NCBI RefSeq assembly: GCF_027307225.1
Contig: NZ_DAHUXJ010000066.1
Span: 1-61,924 of the forward strand
DNA from: Bradyrhizobium sp.
GTDB taxonomy: Bacteria > Pseudomonadota > Alphaproteobacteria > Rhizobiales > Xanthobacteraceae
Length of the DNA: 61,924 bases
Reading direction: 5' to 3'
The notes under the pieces were generated by a model, which was given only the letters and a program-made list of their open reading frames with translations, was not told the DNA's origin and ran no database searches. Each line of letters opens with the position of its first letter. Within the stretch, counting starts at the first letter, position 1. Both the position numbers and the translations under genes were made by a program. Positions 17,810 through 26,106 of this stretch are shown here, piece by piece.

Positions 17810-17828
17810 CGCCGGCCAACAACCGGCG
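17810..17828 (+). terminator. Hairpin after the decarboxylase genes, possible terminator
   Basis: CGCCGG and CCGGCG pair around a 7-base loop immediately after the beta-subunit stop. No T run follows, so it may be an mRNA-stabilising hairpin or a factor-dependent site rather than an intrinsic terminator. Confidence 0.4.
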
Positions 17829-17900
17829 GTAGCTAACGCAACTTCAGGCTCCGCCAGGGTAATTTTGCGCCGCAGCAAATTCCTTGACTTTTGGTTAAAG

Positions 17901-17916
17901 GTGAGTGCTTACTCAC
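17901..17916. promoter_or_regulatory. Inverted repeat at the TetR gene start, candidate auto-operator
   Basis: GTGAGTGCTTACTCAC has 6-bp arms (GTGAGT/ACTCAC) around 4 bases and ends 4 bases before the ATG at 17921. This type of site is common for TetR repressors of RND pump operons. A TTGACT at 17884-17889 could serve as -35, which places the -10 under the operator. Autoregulation is inferred from position and symmetry. Confidence 0.6.
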
Positions 17917-17920
17917 AACG

Positions 17921-18622
17921 ATGAGCACCCTTCGCATGACCAGCGATTTGCGTCGGCAATTGATCCTGGGCGCCGCAAAGCGTTGCTTTGCGCGCCACGG
18001 CTTTGCAGGCACGACGACCAAGAGCGTGGCTGCGGCGGCCTCCATTTCCGAAGCGCTGCTGTTCAAGCATTTTCCGACCAAATCGGCGCTGTATGCGGAA
18101 ATCCTTGCAGAAGAGTGCGCGGCCGATCCGGCGCTGCATCGCCTGCTCGAGCTCGAGCCCTCGACGGGGACGCTCGTCATCCTGATCCGCGGAATGGTTC
18201 GCCATTTCGACGAGGTGCACGCCTTGCCCGACCAGCAGGAGGCTCAGCGATTTCGCCTCATGATGGCGAGCCACCTCGACGACGGCGAATTTGCGCGGCT
18301 GATTTACGAGAAGGTCGGCGGATTGATCGGCCCGATCTTCGATGTCTCACTCAGTCGGGCCATCGAGGCGGGAGACGCCAGACGGATCGGGCGCGAGCCC
18401 ATGAATCTGTTCTGGTTTGCCCATCACACGTTACTGATGGTAACTCTGACGCGCCTGCCTGTCGTGCCTTGCCTTGCTTTCGGCGACGGTACCGATTTCG
18501 AGCGGCAGCTCTGCGAATTTATCCTCCGCGGCATCGGCTTGAATGAAGCCGCGATTGCCAACTACCTCGACCGCGACCTTGCCTGGGATTCCGGGCAGCC
18601 GGTGATTGCAGAAAGTGCATGA
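17921..18622 (+). CDS. TetR/AcrR family regulator of the adjacent RND pump
   Basis: A 233-residue TetR protein. The helix-turn-helix spans about residues 15-60: AAKRCFARHGFAGTTTKSVA then AAASISEALLFKHFPTKSAL. ATG 17921 has no obvious Shine-Dalgarno sequence; with the promoter proposed above it would be nearly leaderless. ATG 17936 or TTG 17891 are alternatives. Its stop overlaps the start of the membrane fusion protein gene by 4 bases, so regulator and pump form one operon, as expected for a self-regulated efflux system. Confidence 0.88.
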   Translation: MSTLRMTSDLRRQLILGAAKRCFARHGFAGTTTKSVAAAASISEALLFKHFPTKSALYAEILAEECAADPALHRLLELEPSTGTLVILIRGMVRHFDEVHALPDQQEAQRFRLMMASHLDDGEFARLIYEKVGGLIGPIFDVSLSRAIEAGDARRIGREPMNLFWFAHHTLLMVTLTRLPVVPCLAFGDGTDFERQLCEFILRGIGLNEAAIANYLDRDLAWDSGQPVIAESA

Positions 18623-19818
18623 ACATGAACGTTGTGACCGAAGGCCATATCTCGGGGAAGCCGATCGGAGAGAAGCCGCATTCGCGTCCGGTGCGGATGG
18701 GACGGTGGTTCGTGATTGTCGGCTGCGTGCTGGCTGTCCTCGTCGGCGGTCTCGTCTGGTTCAATCACTTCCGGGCCGAGATGATCAAGCAGTTCTTCGC
18801 CCACAACAAGCCGCCTCCGACCGTGGTGACGGTGGTCCAGGCGAAGTCCGAGGTGGTCCCCAATCTGATCACGGCGGTGGGCGATCTCGCCGCCGTGCAT
18901 CAGGTGAACGTCACCTCCGATGTCTCGGGCCGCATCACTGACATCATGTTCACGGCCGGCGCTTCGGTGAAGGCTGGAAGCCCGCTGCTGCAGTTGTTCG
19001 ACGGTCCCGAGCAGGGCGATCTGGCCAGCTTCAAGGCGCAGGCGACCGGCGCTCAGCTCGCGCTTGATCGTGCCAAGCAGCTGGCAGCGCGCCAGTTCGG
19101 GCCGCAATCGACCGCCGATGCCGCGCAGGCGACCTATGATCAGGCCGTTGCCGGTATTGCCAAGACCGAAGCGCTGATTTCGCAAAAGCTCGTGCGCGCG
19201 CCGTTCGACGGCGAACTCGGCGTCCGCCGTGTCGAAGTCGGACAATATCTCAGCGCCGGAACCCAGATCGTCACGCTGACCGATCCGTCGATGCTCTATG
19301 CCAACTTCACCGTGCCGGAGAAGGCAAGCGGCGCGCTTCAGGTCGGCCAGACCGTGCGCATCTCGGTTGACGCCTATCCCGGCCGGACCTTCGACGGCAA
19401 GATCACCACGATCGAGCCGCAGATACTGGCCGATACCCGCAACATCCGCGTTCAGGCCACGATTGCCAACCCTGACCGCATCCTCAAGCCCGGCATGTTC
19501 ACGACCACGACGGTGGTGTTGCCGGACAAGCCGCCGGTCATCACCGTGGCCGAGACCGCGGTCGACTATACGCTCTACGGCGACTCCGTGTTCCTCATCA
19601 CCGAGAAAAAGGGCGATGACGGCAAAACCAGCCTGACCGCGGTGCGTACCTTCGTGCGGACCGGGGACCGCATCGACGGGCGCGCCGAGATCGTCGAAGG
19701 CCTCAAGCCTGGCGATCGTGTCGTCGCGGTCGGTCAGAACAAGCTGCAATCCGGCGCAGCCGTCGCAATCTCGACCGATCCGCCACCGCCGATTCCGGCA
19801 AAGCTGCCGCGCTACTGA
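18619..19818 (+). CDS. RND efflux membrane fusion protein (HlyD/AcrA type)
   Basis: A 399-residue periplasmic adaptor linking an RND pump to an outer-membrane channel. One N-terminal membrane segment lies near residues 33-54, then a barrel-sandwich half (VNVTSDVSGRITDIMFTAG), an alpha-hairpin rich in Ala/Gln, and the second half (VRAPFDGELGVRRVEVGQYL). The start overlaps the TetR stop (ATGA). The membrane anchor rather than a lipobox is typical of MexE/MdtA-type relatives that use one. No outer-membrane factor gene is present, so a shared TolC-type channel is presumably used. Confidence 0.92.
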   Translation: MNMNVVTEGHISGKPIGEKPHSRPVRMGRWFVIVGCVLAVLVGGLVWFNHFRAEMIKQFFAHNKPPPTVVTVVQAKSEVVPNLITAVGDLAAVHQVNVTSDVSGRITDIMFTAGASVKAGSPLLQLFDGPEQGDLASFKAQATGAQLALDRAKQLAARQFGPQSTADAAQATYDQAVAGIAKTEALISQKLVRAPFDGELGVRRVEVGQYLSAGTQIVTLTDPSMLYANFTVPEKASGALQVGQTVRISVDAYPGRTFDGKITTIEPQILADTRNIRVQATIANPDRILKPGMFTTTTVVLPDKPPVITVAETAVDYTLYGDSVFLITEKKGDDGKTSLTAVRTFVRTGDRIDGRAEIVEGLKPGDRVVAVGQNKLQSGAAVAISTDPPPPIPAKLPRY

Positions 19819-19864
19819 TCGCTGTTGATCGCGCGTCCTCGAATTAAGAAGCCGGAGCCCCACG

Positions 19865-22800
19865 ATGGTCTGGACTGATATTTTCATCAAGCGGCCGGTG
19901 TTGTCGGTCGTCGTCAGCCTGCTGATACTCCTGATCGGCTTGCGCGCCGCGACCGTGTTGCCGATCCGGCAATATCCAAAGCTGTCGAACACGGTGGTGA
20001 ATATCACGACCGTATACCCCGGCGCGGCCGCCGATCTGATTCAGGGCTTCATCACGACGCCGATCGAGCAGGCGGTCGCGTCGGCCGAAGGCGTCGACTA
20101 CATGACGTCGTCCTCGGTGCTCGGCACCAGCACGATCCAGGTCTACATCAAGCTGAATTTCGATCCGAACCAAGCGCTGACCGAGGTTCTCGCCAAGGTG
20201 AACTCGGTCAAATACCTCATTCCGAAAGAGTCCAACGACCCGATCGTCACCAAGACGACGGGCCAGGCCACGGCCGTGATGTATCTCGGTTTCTCCTCCG
20301 AGGTGCTTTCGGGCTCGGCGATTTCCGACTACCTGACGCGCGTGGTGCAGCCGGTGCTTTCGACCGTCGATGGTGTCGCCTCGGCCGATATTCTCGGTGG
20401 ACAAACCTTCGCAATGCGGCTCTGGCTCGATCCCGTTCGGATGGCCGGCCGCAACGTTTCGGCGGCGGATGTGCAGGCGGCCATTGCCACCAACAATTTC
20501 CAGGCGGCGGCGGGCCAGTCCAAGGGCTTCTTCATCGTCTCCAACGTCTCGGCCAACACCGACCTGCAAAACCTCGATCAGTTCAAGAAGATGATCGTCA
20601 AGTCAAAGGACGGCGGCTTCGTCCGGATCGACGATATCGCAACGGTCGAACTTGCGGCGCAAAGCACCGACGCCAGCGTCGCCTTCAATGGCGAGCACGC
20701 GATCTTCATCGGCGTACAGGCAACGCCAACGGGCAATCCTCTGACCCTCGTGAAAGGCGTCCGCGCGCTATTCCCCGAACTCGAGCGCAACCTGCCGCCC
20801 TCGATGAAGATGAAGGTGGCCTACGACTCGACCAAGTTCATTCAGTCTTCGATCGACGAGGTGGAAAAGACGCTTGGCGAGGCGGTCATCATCGTCGTCG
20901 TCGTGATTTTCCTGTTCCTGGCGTCGTTCCGTTCGGTGCTGATCCCGGTTGTGACCATTCCGCTGTCGTTGATCGGCGTATGCAGCCTGATGCTGATCGC
21001 TGGTTTCAGCTTCAACCTGCTGACGCTGCTCGCGATGGTGCTGGCGATCGGCCTCGTCGTCGACGACGCCATCGTGGTGGTCGAAAACATCCACCGCCAT
21101 CTGGAAGAGGGCAAGCCGCCGGTGCAGGCGGCGATGATGGGTGCGCGTGAAATCGTCGGCCCCGTCATTGCCATGACCATCACGCTCGCCGCGGTGTATG
21201 CGCCGATCGGCTTCCTCGGTGGCCTCACCGGCTCGCTGTTCCGCGAATTCGCCTTTACGCTTGCCGGCTCGGTGATCGTGTCGGGCATTATCGCTCTGAC
21301 GCTGTCGCCGATGATGTGCTCGATGTTCCTCAAGAGCGCGGAGGAGAGCCGCTTTGCCCGGGTCGTGAACCGGGTATTCGGTGCGGTGACGCGCGGTTAT
21401 GGCCGTCTGCTCGATCGCTCGCTCGACTATCGCCCGATCACCGGACTGTTCGCGTTGACGATCCTGGGCCTGGTCGGCTTCCTCTATCTGCACTCCGCCA
21501 AAGAGCTCGCGCCCGAAGAGGATCAGGGCATCGTCTTTGCGGTGACCAAGGCGCCGAAATACGCCAACATCGACTATTACGATTTCTACAGCGATAAGCT
21601 GGACAAGGCTTTTGCGAAATTCCCCGAAACGGATCTGCGTTTCGTCCTGAATGGCATCAGCGGTCCGCAGGGCGGCATCGCCGGCATGCTGCTGAAGCCC
21701 TGGGATGAGCGGAAGCGCTCGTCGATCAAGCTGAAGCCGCTGGTGCAGGCAGAGCTGAGCAAGGTCGAGGGCATCAACGCCTTTGCCTTCAACCTGCCGC
21801 CGCTGCCCGGCGGTCCCGGCGGTCTGCCGGTCCAGATGGTGGTCTCTTCGACCAATAGCTTCCAGTCGGTTTACGAGCAGATGGCCAAGCTCAAGGACGC
21901 GGCGCGCAAGAGCGGCTTGTTCATCGTTTCCGACAGCGATCTCGATTTCAACCAGCCGGTGGTGCGAATCAAGGTCGATCGCTCGAAGGCAAGTGACCTT
22001 GGCCTGACCATGCAGAGCATCGGCAACACGCTCGCGACCATGCTCGGCGGAAACTATGTGAACCGCTTCAACCTCGAGGGACGATCCTATCAGGTGATCC
22101 CGCAGGTCCCGCGCATCAGCCGGTTGTCGCCGGAAGCACTTGGCGACTATTACCTGTCGACCCCGACCGGTCAGCAGATTCCGCTGTCGACGGTGGTTTC
22201 GATCGAAACCGGGACCGATGCCAACGCGCTGACACACTATAACCAGCTCAATTCGGCAACCTTCCAGGCTGTGCCGATGCCGGGCGTGACGGTCGGGCAG
22301 GCGGTCGATTTCCTCGAAGGCGAAGCGAAAAAGCTGCCGGCGGGCTTCAACCACGACTACCTGGCAGACAGCCGGCAATATGTGCAGGAAGGCAATCAGC
22401 TTGCGATCACTTTCGCCTTCGCGCTGATCATCATCTTCCTGGTGCTGGCTGCGCAATTCGAAAGTTTGCGCGATCCACTCGTCATCATGATCAGCGTTCC
22501 GATGGCGATGGTCGGCGCGTTGCTTCCGCTGTTCTTCGGCGTGGCGACCATCAACATCTATACGCAGGTCGGCTTGCTGACGCTGGTCGGACTGATCAGC
22601 AAGCACGGCATCCTGATGGTGGAGTTCGCCAACGAGCTTCAGCTCAATGAAAGCCTCGACCGCCGTTCCGCGATCGAGATGGCGGCCCGCGTCCGGCTTC
22701 GTCCGATCCTGATGACCACGGCGGCAATGGTGACCGGCTTGCTGCCGCTCCTGACGGCCTCAGGTGCGGGCGCCGCCAGCCGTTTCTCGATCGGCCTGGT

Positions 22801-22960
22801 TGTCGTCGCCGGCATGACCATCGGCACGCTGTTCACGTTATTCGTGCTGCCGGCGGTCTACGTCTGGATCGCAACCGACCATCGCGCCGGCGCCGAATCC
22901 GAGCGCGCCAGGGAAATCGCCGAGTTCGATCTCGAATCGAAAGCGCTCAAGCCGACGTGA
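19865..22960 (+). CDS. RND (HAE1-type) multidrug efflux pump, inner-membrane subunit
   Basis: A 1031-residue proton-driven pump with the twelve-helix RND layout and two large periplasmic loops. The proton-relay residues are Asp400-Asp401 in the fourth helix (GLVVDDAIVVVE) and Lys913 in the tenth helix (SKHGILMVEF). The N-terminus WTDIFIKRPVLSVVV is typical of the family. GGAG precedes the ATG, 46 bases after the adaptor gene. Substrates are unknown; drugs, plant phenolics or solvents are all plausible. Confidence 0.95.
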   Translation: MVWTDIFIKRPVLSVVVSLLILLIGLRAATVLPIRQYPKLSNTVVNITTVYPGAAADLIQGFITTPIEQAVASAEGVDYMTSSSVLGTSTIQVYIKLNFDPNQALTEVLAKVNSVKYLIPKESNDPIVTKTTGQATAVMYLGFSSEVLSGSAISDYLTRVVQPVLSTVDGVASADILGGQTFAMRLWLDPVRMAGRNVSAADVQAAIATNNFQAAAGQSKGFFIVSNVSANTDLQNLDQFKKMIVKSKDGGFVRIDDIATVELAAQSTDASVAFNGEHAIFIGVQATPTGNPLTLVKGVRALFPELERNLPPSMKMKVAYDSTKFIQSSIDEVEKTLGEAVIIVVVVIFLFLASFRSVLIPVVTIPLSLIGVCSLMLIAGFSFNLLTLLAMVLAIGLVVDDAIVVVENIHRHLEEGKPPVQAAMMGAREIVGPVIAMTITLAAVYAPIGFLGGLTGSLFREFAFTLAGSVIVSGIIALTLSPMMCSMFLKSAEESRFARVVNRVFGAVTRGYGRLLDRSLDYRPITGLFALTILGLVGFLYLHSAKELAPEEDQGIVFAVTKAPKYANIDYYDFYSDKLDKAFAKFPETDLRFVLNGISGPQGGIAGMLLKPWDERKRSSIKLKPLVQAELSKVEGINAFAFNLPPLPGGPGGLPVQMVVSSTNSFQSVYEQMAKLKDAARKSGLFIVSDSDLDFNQPVVRIKVDRSKASDLGLTMQSIGNTLATMLGGNYVNRFNLEGRSYQVIPQVPRISRLSPEALGDYYLSTPTGQQIPLSTVVSIETGTDANALTHYNQLNSATFQAVPMPGVTVGQAVDFLEGEAKKLPAGFNHDYLADSRQYVQEGNQLAITFAFALIIIFLVLAAQFESLRDPLVIMISVPMAMVGALLPLFFGVATINIYTQVGLLTLVGLISKHGILMVEFANELQLNESLDRRSAIEMAARVRLRPILMTTAAMVTGLLPLLTASGAGAASRFSIGLVVVAGMTIGTLFTLFVLPAVYVWIATDHRAGAESERAREIAEFDLESKALKPT

Positions 22961-22997
22961 CGGGTCGGCCAGTGGCCTTGTTTGGTCGGCCAATGGC

Positions 22998-23167
22998 CTA
23001 GTACCGCCGATCTGAAGTCCCGGCACCACAAGCGGCGAATTCGATCCGGGACTTCAGATCGATAAAGCGGTACTAGAATCAATAATTTTGTGAGTAGCCC
23101 ATGACTTTCCGAAGTTCGTGAAGGTGGGTGCTGCGATGGAGCACGAACTTCGGAAAGTGGGCACTAG
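22998..23167. repeat. Twin-hairpin CTAG element, copy C
   Basis: The same architecture as copy A with different stems. Hairpin C1 (22998-23076) has outer arms CTAGTACCGC and GCGGTACTAG, inner arms GATCTGAAGTCCCGG and CCGGGACTTCAGATC, and the bulge GATAAA on the 3' side. A 14-base AT-rich spacer follows. Hairpin C2 (23091-23167) has inner arms CTTTCCGAAGTTCGTG and CACGAACTTCGGAAAG, a bulge on the 5' side, and ends GGGCACTAG; its left CTAG is degenerate. It starts 37 bases after the RND gene. The remaining 116 bases before the next gene show a possible ribosome binding region only. Confidence 0.9.
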
Positions 23168-23283
23168 GTGAAAAAACGCGAGCGCGGAAATTCTTTCGCC
23201 GCGCTGGATCGTGTGGCCATTTTCAGGATAGGAGATCATGTTAAAGTTCCATGGAACCTGACATGATCCAGGGAAACGCCTGA

Positions 23284-24039
23284 ATGACCCGCGATTTTGC
23301 TGCCGGAAATTACCGGTTCATTCCGGCCGTATTTCAGTATTCGAGTGGCGCCTGCGCCCTTCCCGGATTCCAGATCGAGCGCGTGCGCTTCGACCGCCTG
23401 GTGCCGTTGGCTGCGGGTTTTGAGCAAGCCGCGAAATATATTCAGGCCGCGGGCGAGAGGTTGACGTCGTTCTGCGCCTGCGAGCTGCGGTCGCCGGCCG
23501 CGTTCACCGAAGCCGGTTTCCTCGCCTTCAACCAGCACTATGTGAGGACATTGGCCGAGTGGGGCATCTTTGACGGCACCACCAATCCGGTCGCGCGCAG
23601 CAATGTCTGCCCCGAGATCGATCCGCCCGCCGCGCCGTCTTTCTTCGCCTTCTCATTCGTTCGCCCGATCGAGGGACAGGGCCGCACGGCGACCCCTGAC
23701 TTTGTGGTCGCGGGAGGAGCGGAAGCGCGCGGCGGCGCGGGCAGCTATCCCGAGCGGATCGTGCGTTACCGCGATCTCAGCCCCGCGGGGCTGAAAGAGA
23801 AGGTGGGCTTTACGGTGCGCGAAATGGAAGGCCGCCTCGCGGAGTTCGGATTTGCGTGGAGCGACACCACCGCGGCACAGGCCTACACCGTGCATGATTT
23901 CCACGCCGTGATGCGTGAGGAGCTCGCGCGCCGTGGCGCCGCACGATCCGGCCTGATTTGGCATTTCGCGCGCCCGCCAGTGGTCGATCTCGAATTCGAG
24001 ATGGATTGCCGGCGGGTGAGCCGGGAGGTGGTGATTTGA
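23284..24039 (+). CDS. CnbZ-like protein (2-amino-5-chloromuconate deaminase family)
   Basis: A 251-residue soluble protein. The segments FCACELRSPAAFTEAGF near residue 62 and FNQHYVRTLAEWGIFDG near residue 80 recall RidA-like/CnbZ-type deaminases that act on 2-aminomuconates in aromatic breakdown. That recognition is from memory of the family and only moderately secure. The chemistry would be hydrolytic removal of the amino group. No other aminophenol or nitrobenzoate genes are near. The gene is separated from the RND operon by twin-hairpin copy C, so it has its own transcription unit. Confidence 0.55.
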   Translation: MTRDFAAGNYRFIPAVFQYSSGACALPGFQIERVRFDRLVPLAAGFEQAAKYIQAAGERLTSFCACELRSPAAFTEAGFLAFNQHYVRTLAEWGIFDGTTNPVARSNVCPEIDPPAAPSFFAFSFVRPIEGQGRTATPDFVVAGGAEARGGAGSYPERIVRYRDLSPAGLKEKVGFTVREMEGRLAEFGFAWSDTTAAQAYTVHDFHAVMREELARRGAARSGLIWHFARPPVVDLEFEMDCRRVSREVVI

Positions 24040-24103
24040 TCTCGCTTCGGCAGAAAGGTGTGCCCCCTCTCCCGTGCGGATCCAATCGGAGAGGTGGGAA
24101 ACC

Positions 24104-24991
24104 TCACCGCTGCCTTGGATCGAGCGCGTCGCGCAGGCCGTCGCCGATCAGGTTGAACGACAGCACGACCAGGAAAATCGCAAGTCCCGGCCAGATCGCT
24201 ATCCAGGGGGCGTTGGTCAGAAAGCGCTGCGCCGAATTGAGCATGCTGCCCCAGGAGGGCGCCGGCGGCTGCTGGCCGAGGCCGAGGAACGATAGCGCCG
24301 CTTCGGCGATGATAGCGGCCGCAATCGAGAGCGTCGCCTGCACCAGCAAAGCGGGCAGGATATTCGGCAGGATATGGAACAGAGCGATACGCCAGGGCGG
24401 ATTGCCGATGGCGCGGGCCGCCTCGACATAATCCTCGACCTTGACGCTGAGGGTCTGCCCGCGGGTCAGACGGATAAAGACCGGCGTTGTAGAGATGCCG
24501 ATGGCGATCATGGCGTCGCGCAGGCTCGGTCCGAGAAAGGCGGCAAGTGCAATGGCCAGGATCAGGAACGGGCAGGCGAGCATCGCATCGGTGATGCGGC
24601 TGATCAGCGCGTCGACAAACCCGCCGCGGTATCCGGCGAGCAATCCGAAGGGCACCCCTATCGAAAGGGCGATGGTGACCGAAATCGCGCCGGCCAGTAG
24701 CGAGGCCCGCGCGCCGAACACCACGCGGGCAAGGACATCGCGGCCGAGATCGTCTGTGCCGAACCAGTGCAGGGCCGATGGGGGCTTTCGCACCAGCGTC
24801 CAGCTTGTCGCGACGGGATCGTAGGGCACGACCCACGGCGCCAGCAGCGCGAGCCCGATAAAGGCCGCGATGACAAGCAGACCAACGACGGCGCCTTTGC
24901 GCGCCAACAGCCGCCGCAACGCGCGCCGTGCGGGGGTTTCGAAATCGCCGTTGGACGAAGCGGCGGGGATCGCGAAGGCGGCATCGGCCAT
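24104..24991 (-). CDS. Dipeptide/oligopeptide ABC permease, DppC/OppC type (importer 1)
   Basis: A 295-residue inner-membrane permease with a cytoplasmic N-terminus, about six helices and the OppC-type domain. Typical segments are PYDPVA after the first helix, GTDDLGRDVLARVVFGAR near residue 90, and the EAA-like region VEDYVEAARAIGNPPWRIA. ATG 24991 has AGAGG upstream; a TTG two codons earlier is possible. It is the last gene of the gamma-glutamyltransferase/DUF1028/importer run. The short convergent gap to the CnbZ-like gene carries what looks like a degenerate palindromic repeat. Confidence 0.9.
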   Translation of the reverse strand: MADAAFAIPAASSNGDFETPARRALRRLLARKGAVVGLLVIAAFIGLALLAPWVVPYDPVATSWTLVRKPPSALHWFGTDDLGRDVLARVVFGARASLLAGAISVTIALSIGVPFGLLAGYRGGFVDALISRITDAMLACPFLILAIALAAFLGPSLRDAMIAIGISTTPVFIRLTRGQTLSVKVEDYVEAARAIGNPPWRIALFHILPNILPALLVQATLSIAAAIIAEAALSFLGLGQQPPAPSWGSMLNSAQRFLTNAPWIAIWPGLAIFLVVLSFNLIGDGLRDALDPRQR

Positions 24992-24993
24992 CG

Positions 24994-25935
24994 TCAACCT
25001 CTCAGCCGCGGGTTGACGAGGATATAGGCGATGTCCGCGATCAGGTTCAGCGTGATGTAGATCGTCGCCGTGACCAGCACGACGCCCTGGACCACGGCGT
25101 AGTCGCGGTTGAATACGGCGTCGACGATCAGCTTGCCAAAGCCGGGTATGGAGAAAATCTGTTCAGTCAGCACCGCGCCCGACAGTAATGTGCCGAGTTC
25201 AAGCGCGCCGAGCGTGATGATCGGCGTCAGCGCGTTGCGCATGGCGTGCTTGAGAATGACGACGCGCTCGGAAAGACCCTTGGCACGGGCGGTGCGGACA
25301 TAGTCGCTTTCGAGAACCTGCAGCATGGCGCTGCGGGTGTGGCGCATCAGGATCGCCGCGATGGCATTACCGAGCACGAAAGCGGGCATGATGGTGGAAG
25401 CAAGGCTGGCGCGCCAGTTTTCGGTGAGGGGAACGTAGCCGGAGGCCGGCAGCCAGCCGAGTTTGATCGAGAACAGGAAGATAAGCATGATGCCGAGCCA
25501 GAAGTTCGGCGTCGAGATGCCCCATAGCGCAAACAGGTTGGCGCCATAGTCCCAGACCGTGCCTTTCTTCACCGCGGAGATGATGCCGGCGGGAATGCCG
25601 ATCAGGAAAGCGATGAGGATCGCCATCGAGGCGAGTTGCATCGTCACGGGCAGCTTCTCCGCAATCAGGTCGCGTACGGGGACCTTGATGCGCAACGACT
25701 CACCGAAGTCGCCGGACGCAACGCCTTTGACCCAATAGAAATATTGCACCGGGATCGGCTGATCGAGACGATATTTCGCGCGGATTTGCGCGATCACGGC
25801 GGGATTGCGTTCTTCTCCGGCCATGACCAGCGCGGGATCGCCGGGCAGGAGGTGCTGCAGAAGAAAGATCAGCACCGACACGAAGAACAGTGTCGGGATC
25901 AGCTGCAGGACGCGTTTGCCAAGGAAGTTCAGCAT
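24994..25935 (-). CDS. Dipeptide/oligopeptide ABC permease, DppB/OppB type (importer 1)
   Basis: A 313-residue permease beginning MLNFLGKRVLQLIPTLFFVS, the usual N-terminal helix of DppB-type subunits, followed by LLPGDPALVMAGEE. The EAA-like loop is VLESDYVRTARAKGLSERVV. An upstream extension of the frame to 26055 runs into a repeat and is rejected. It ends 2 bases before the DppC-type start, so the two are coupled. It forms the heterodimeric channel with DppC. Confidence 0.9.
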   Translation of the reverse strand: MLNFLGKRVLQLIPTLFFVSVLIFLLQHLLPGDPALVMAGEERNPAVIAQIRAKYRLDQPIPVQYFYWVKGVASGDFGESLRIKVPVRDLIAEKLPVTMQLASMAILIAFLIGIPAGIISAVKKGTVWDYGANLFALWGISTPNFWLGIMLIFLFSIKLGWLPASGYVPLTENWRASLASTIMPAFVLGNAIAAILMRHTRSAMLQVLESDYVRTARAKGLSERVVILKHAMRNALTPIITLGALELGTLLSGAVLTEQIFSIPGFGKLIVDAVFNRDYAVVQGVVLVTATIYITLNLIADIAYILVNPRLRG

Positions 25936-26011
25936 ACGGCTATCCGCGACCCGGGCGTAGCGCACCATGAAATGTTGCGCTGCTGAATTGGACCCATGTG
26001 AGCCGGTCGAT

Positions 26012-26086
26012 ATGTCCCAGCGCTGCGGAGCAGCGTACCGGACGATGCGTTGCATCGCCGGGAAAACGCTGACCGCGTCCGGGACA
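26012..26086. repeat. Palindromic repeat between binding-protein and permease genes
   Basis: Two small hairpins, CGCTGC-GGA-GCAGCG and CGATGC-GTT-GCATCG, are framed by TGTCCCAGC and GTCCGGGACA, which resemble another common Bradyrhizobium intergenic repeat. It occupies the 171-base gap within importer 1 operon. Placement after the binding-protein gene could favour higher levels of that protein. Confidence 0.65.
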
Positions 26087-26106
26087 CCCGTATGGAGCCA
26101 GCAGCT

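Noticed and set aside
18562..20007. 481-codon minus-strand frame opposite the membrane fusion protein gene
   Set aside because: Antisense to a convincing adaptor protein; composition is typical of a shadow frame.
20768..22606. 612-codon minus-strand frame opposite the RND pump gene
   Set aside because: The pump on the plus strand has all family motifs; the antisense product is rich in His/Arg/Gln with no domain.
22998..23167. Twin hairpins read as ordinary intrinsic terminators of the RND gene
   Set aside because: There is no T run, loops are about 20 bases, the hairpins come in fixed pairs, and other copies lie upstream of genes in divergent gaps.
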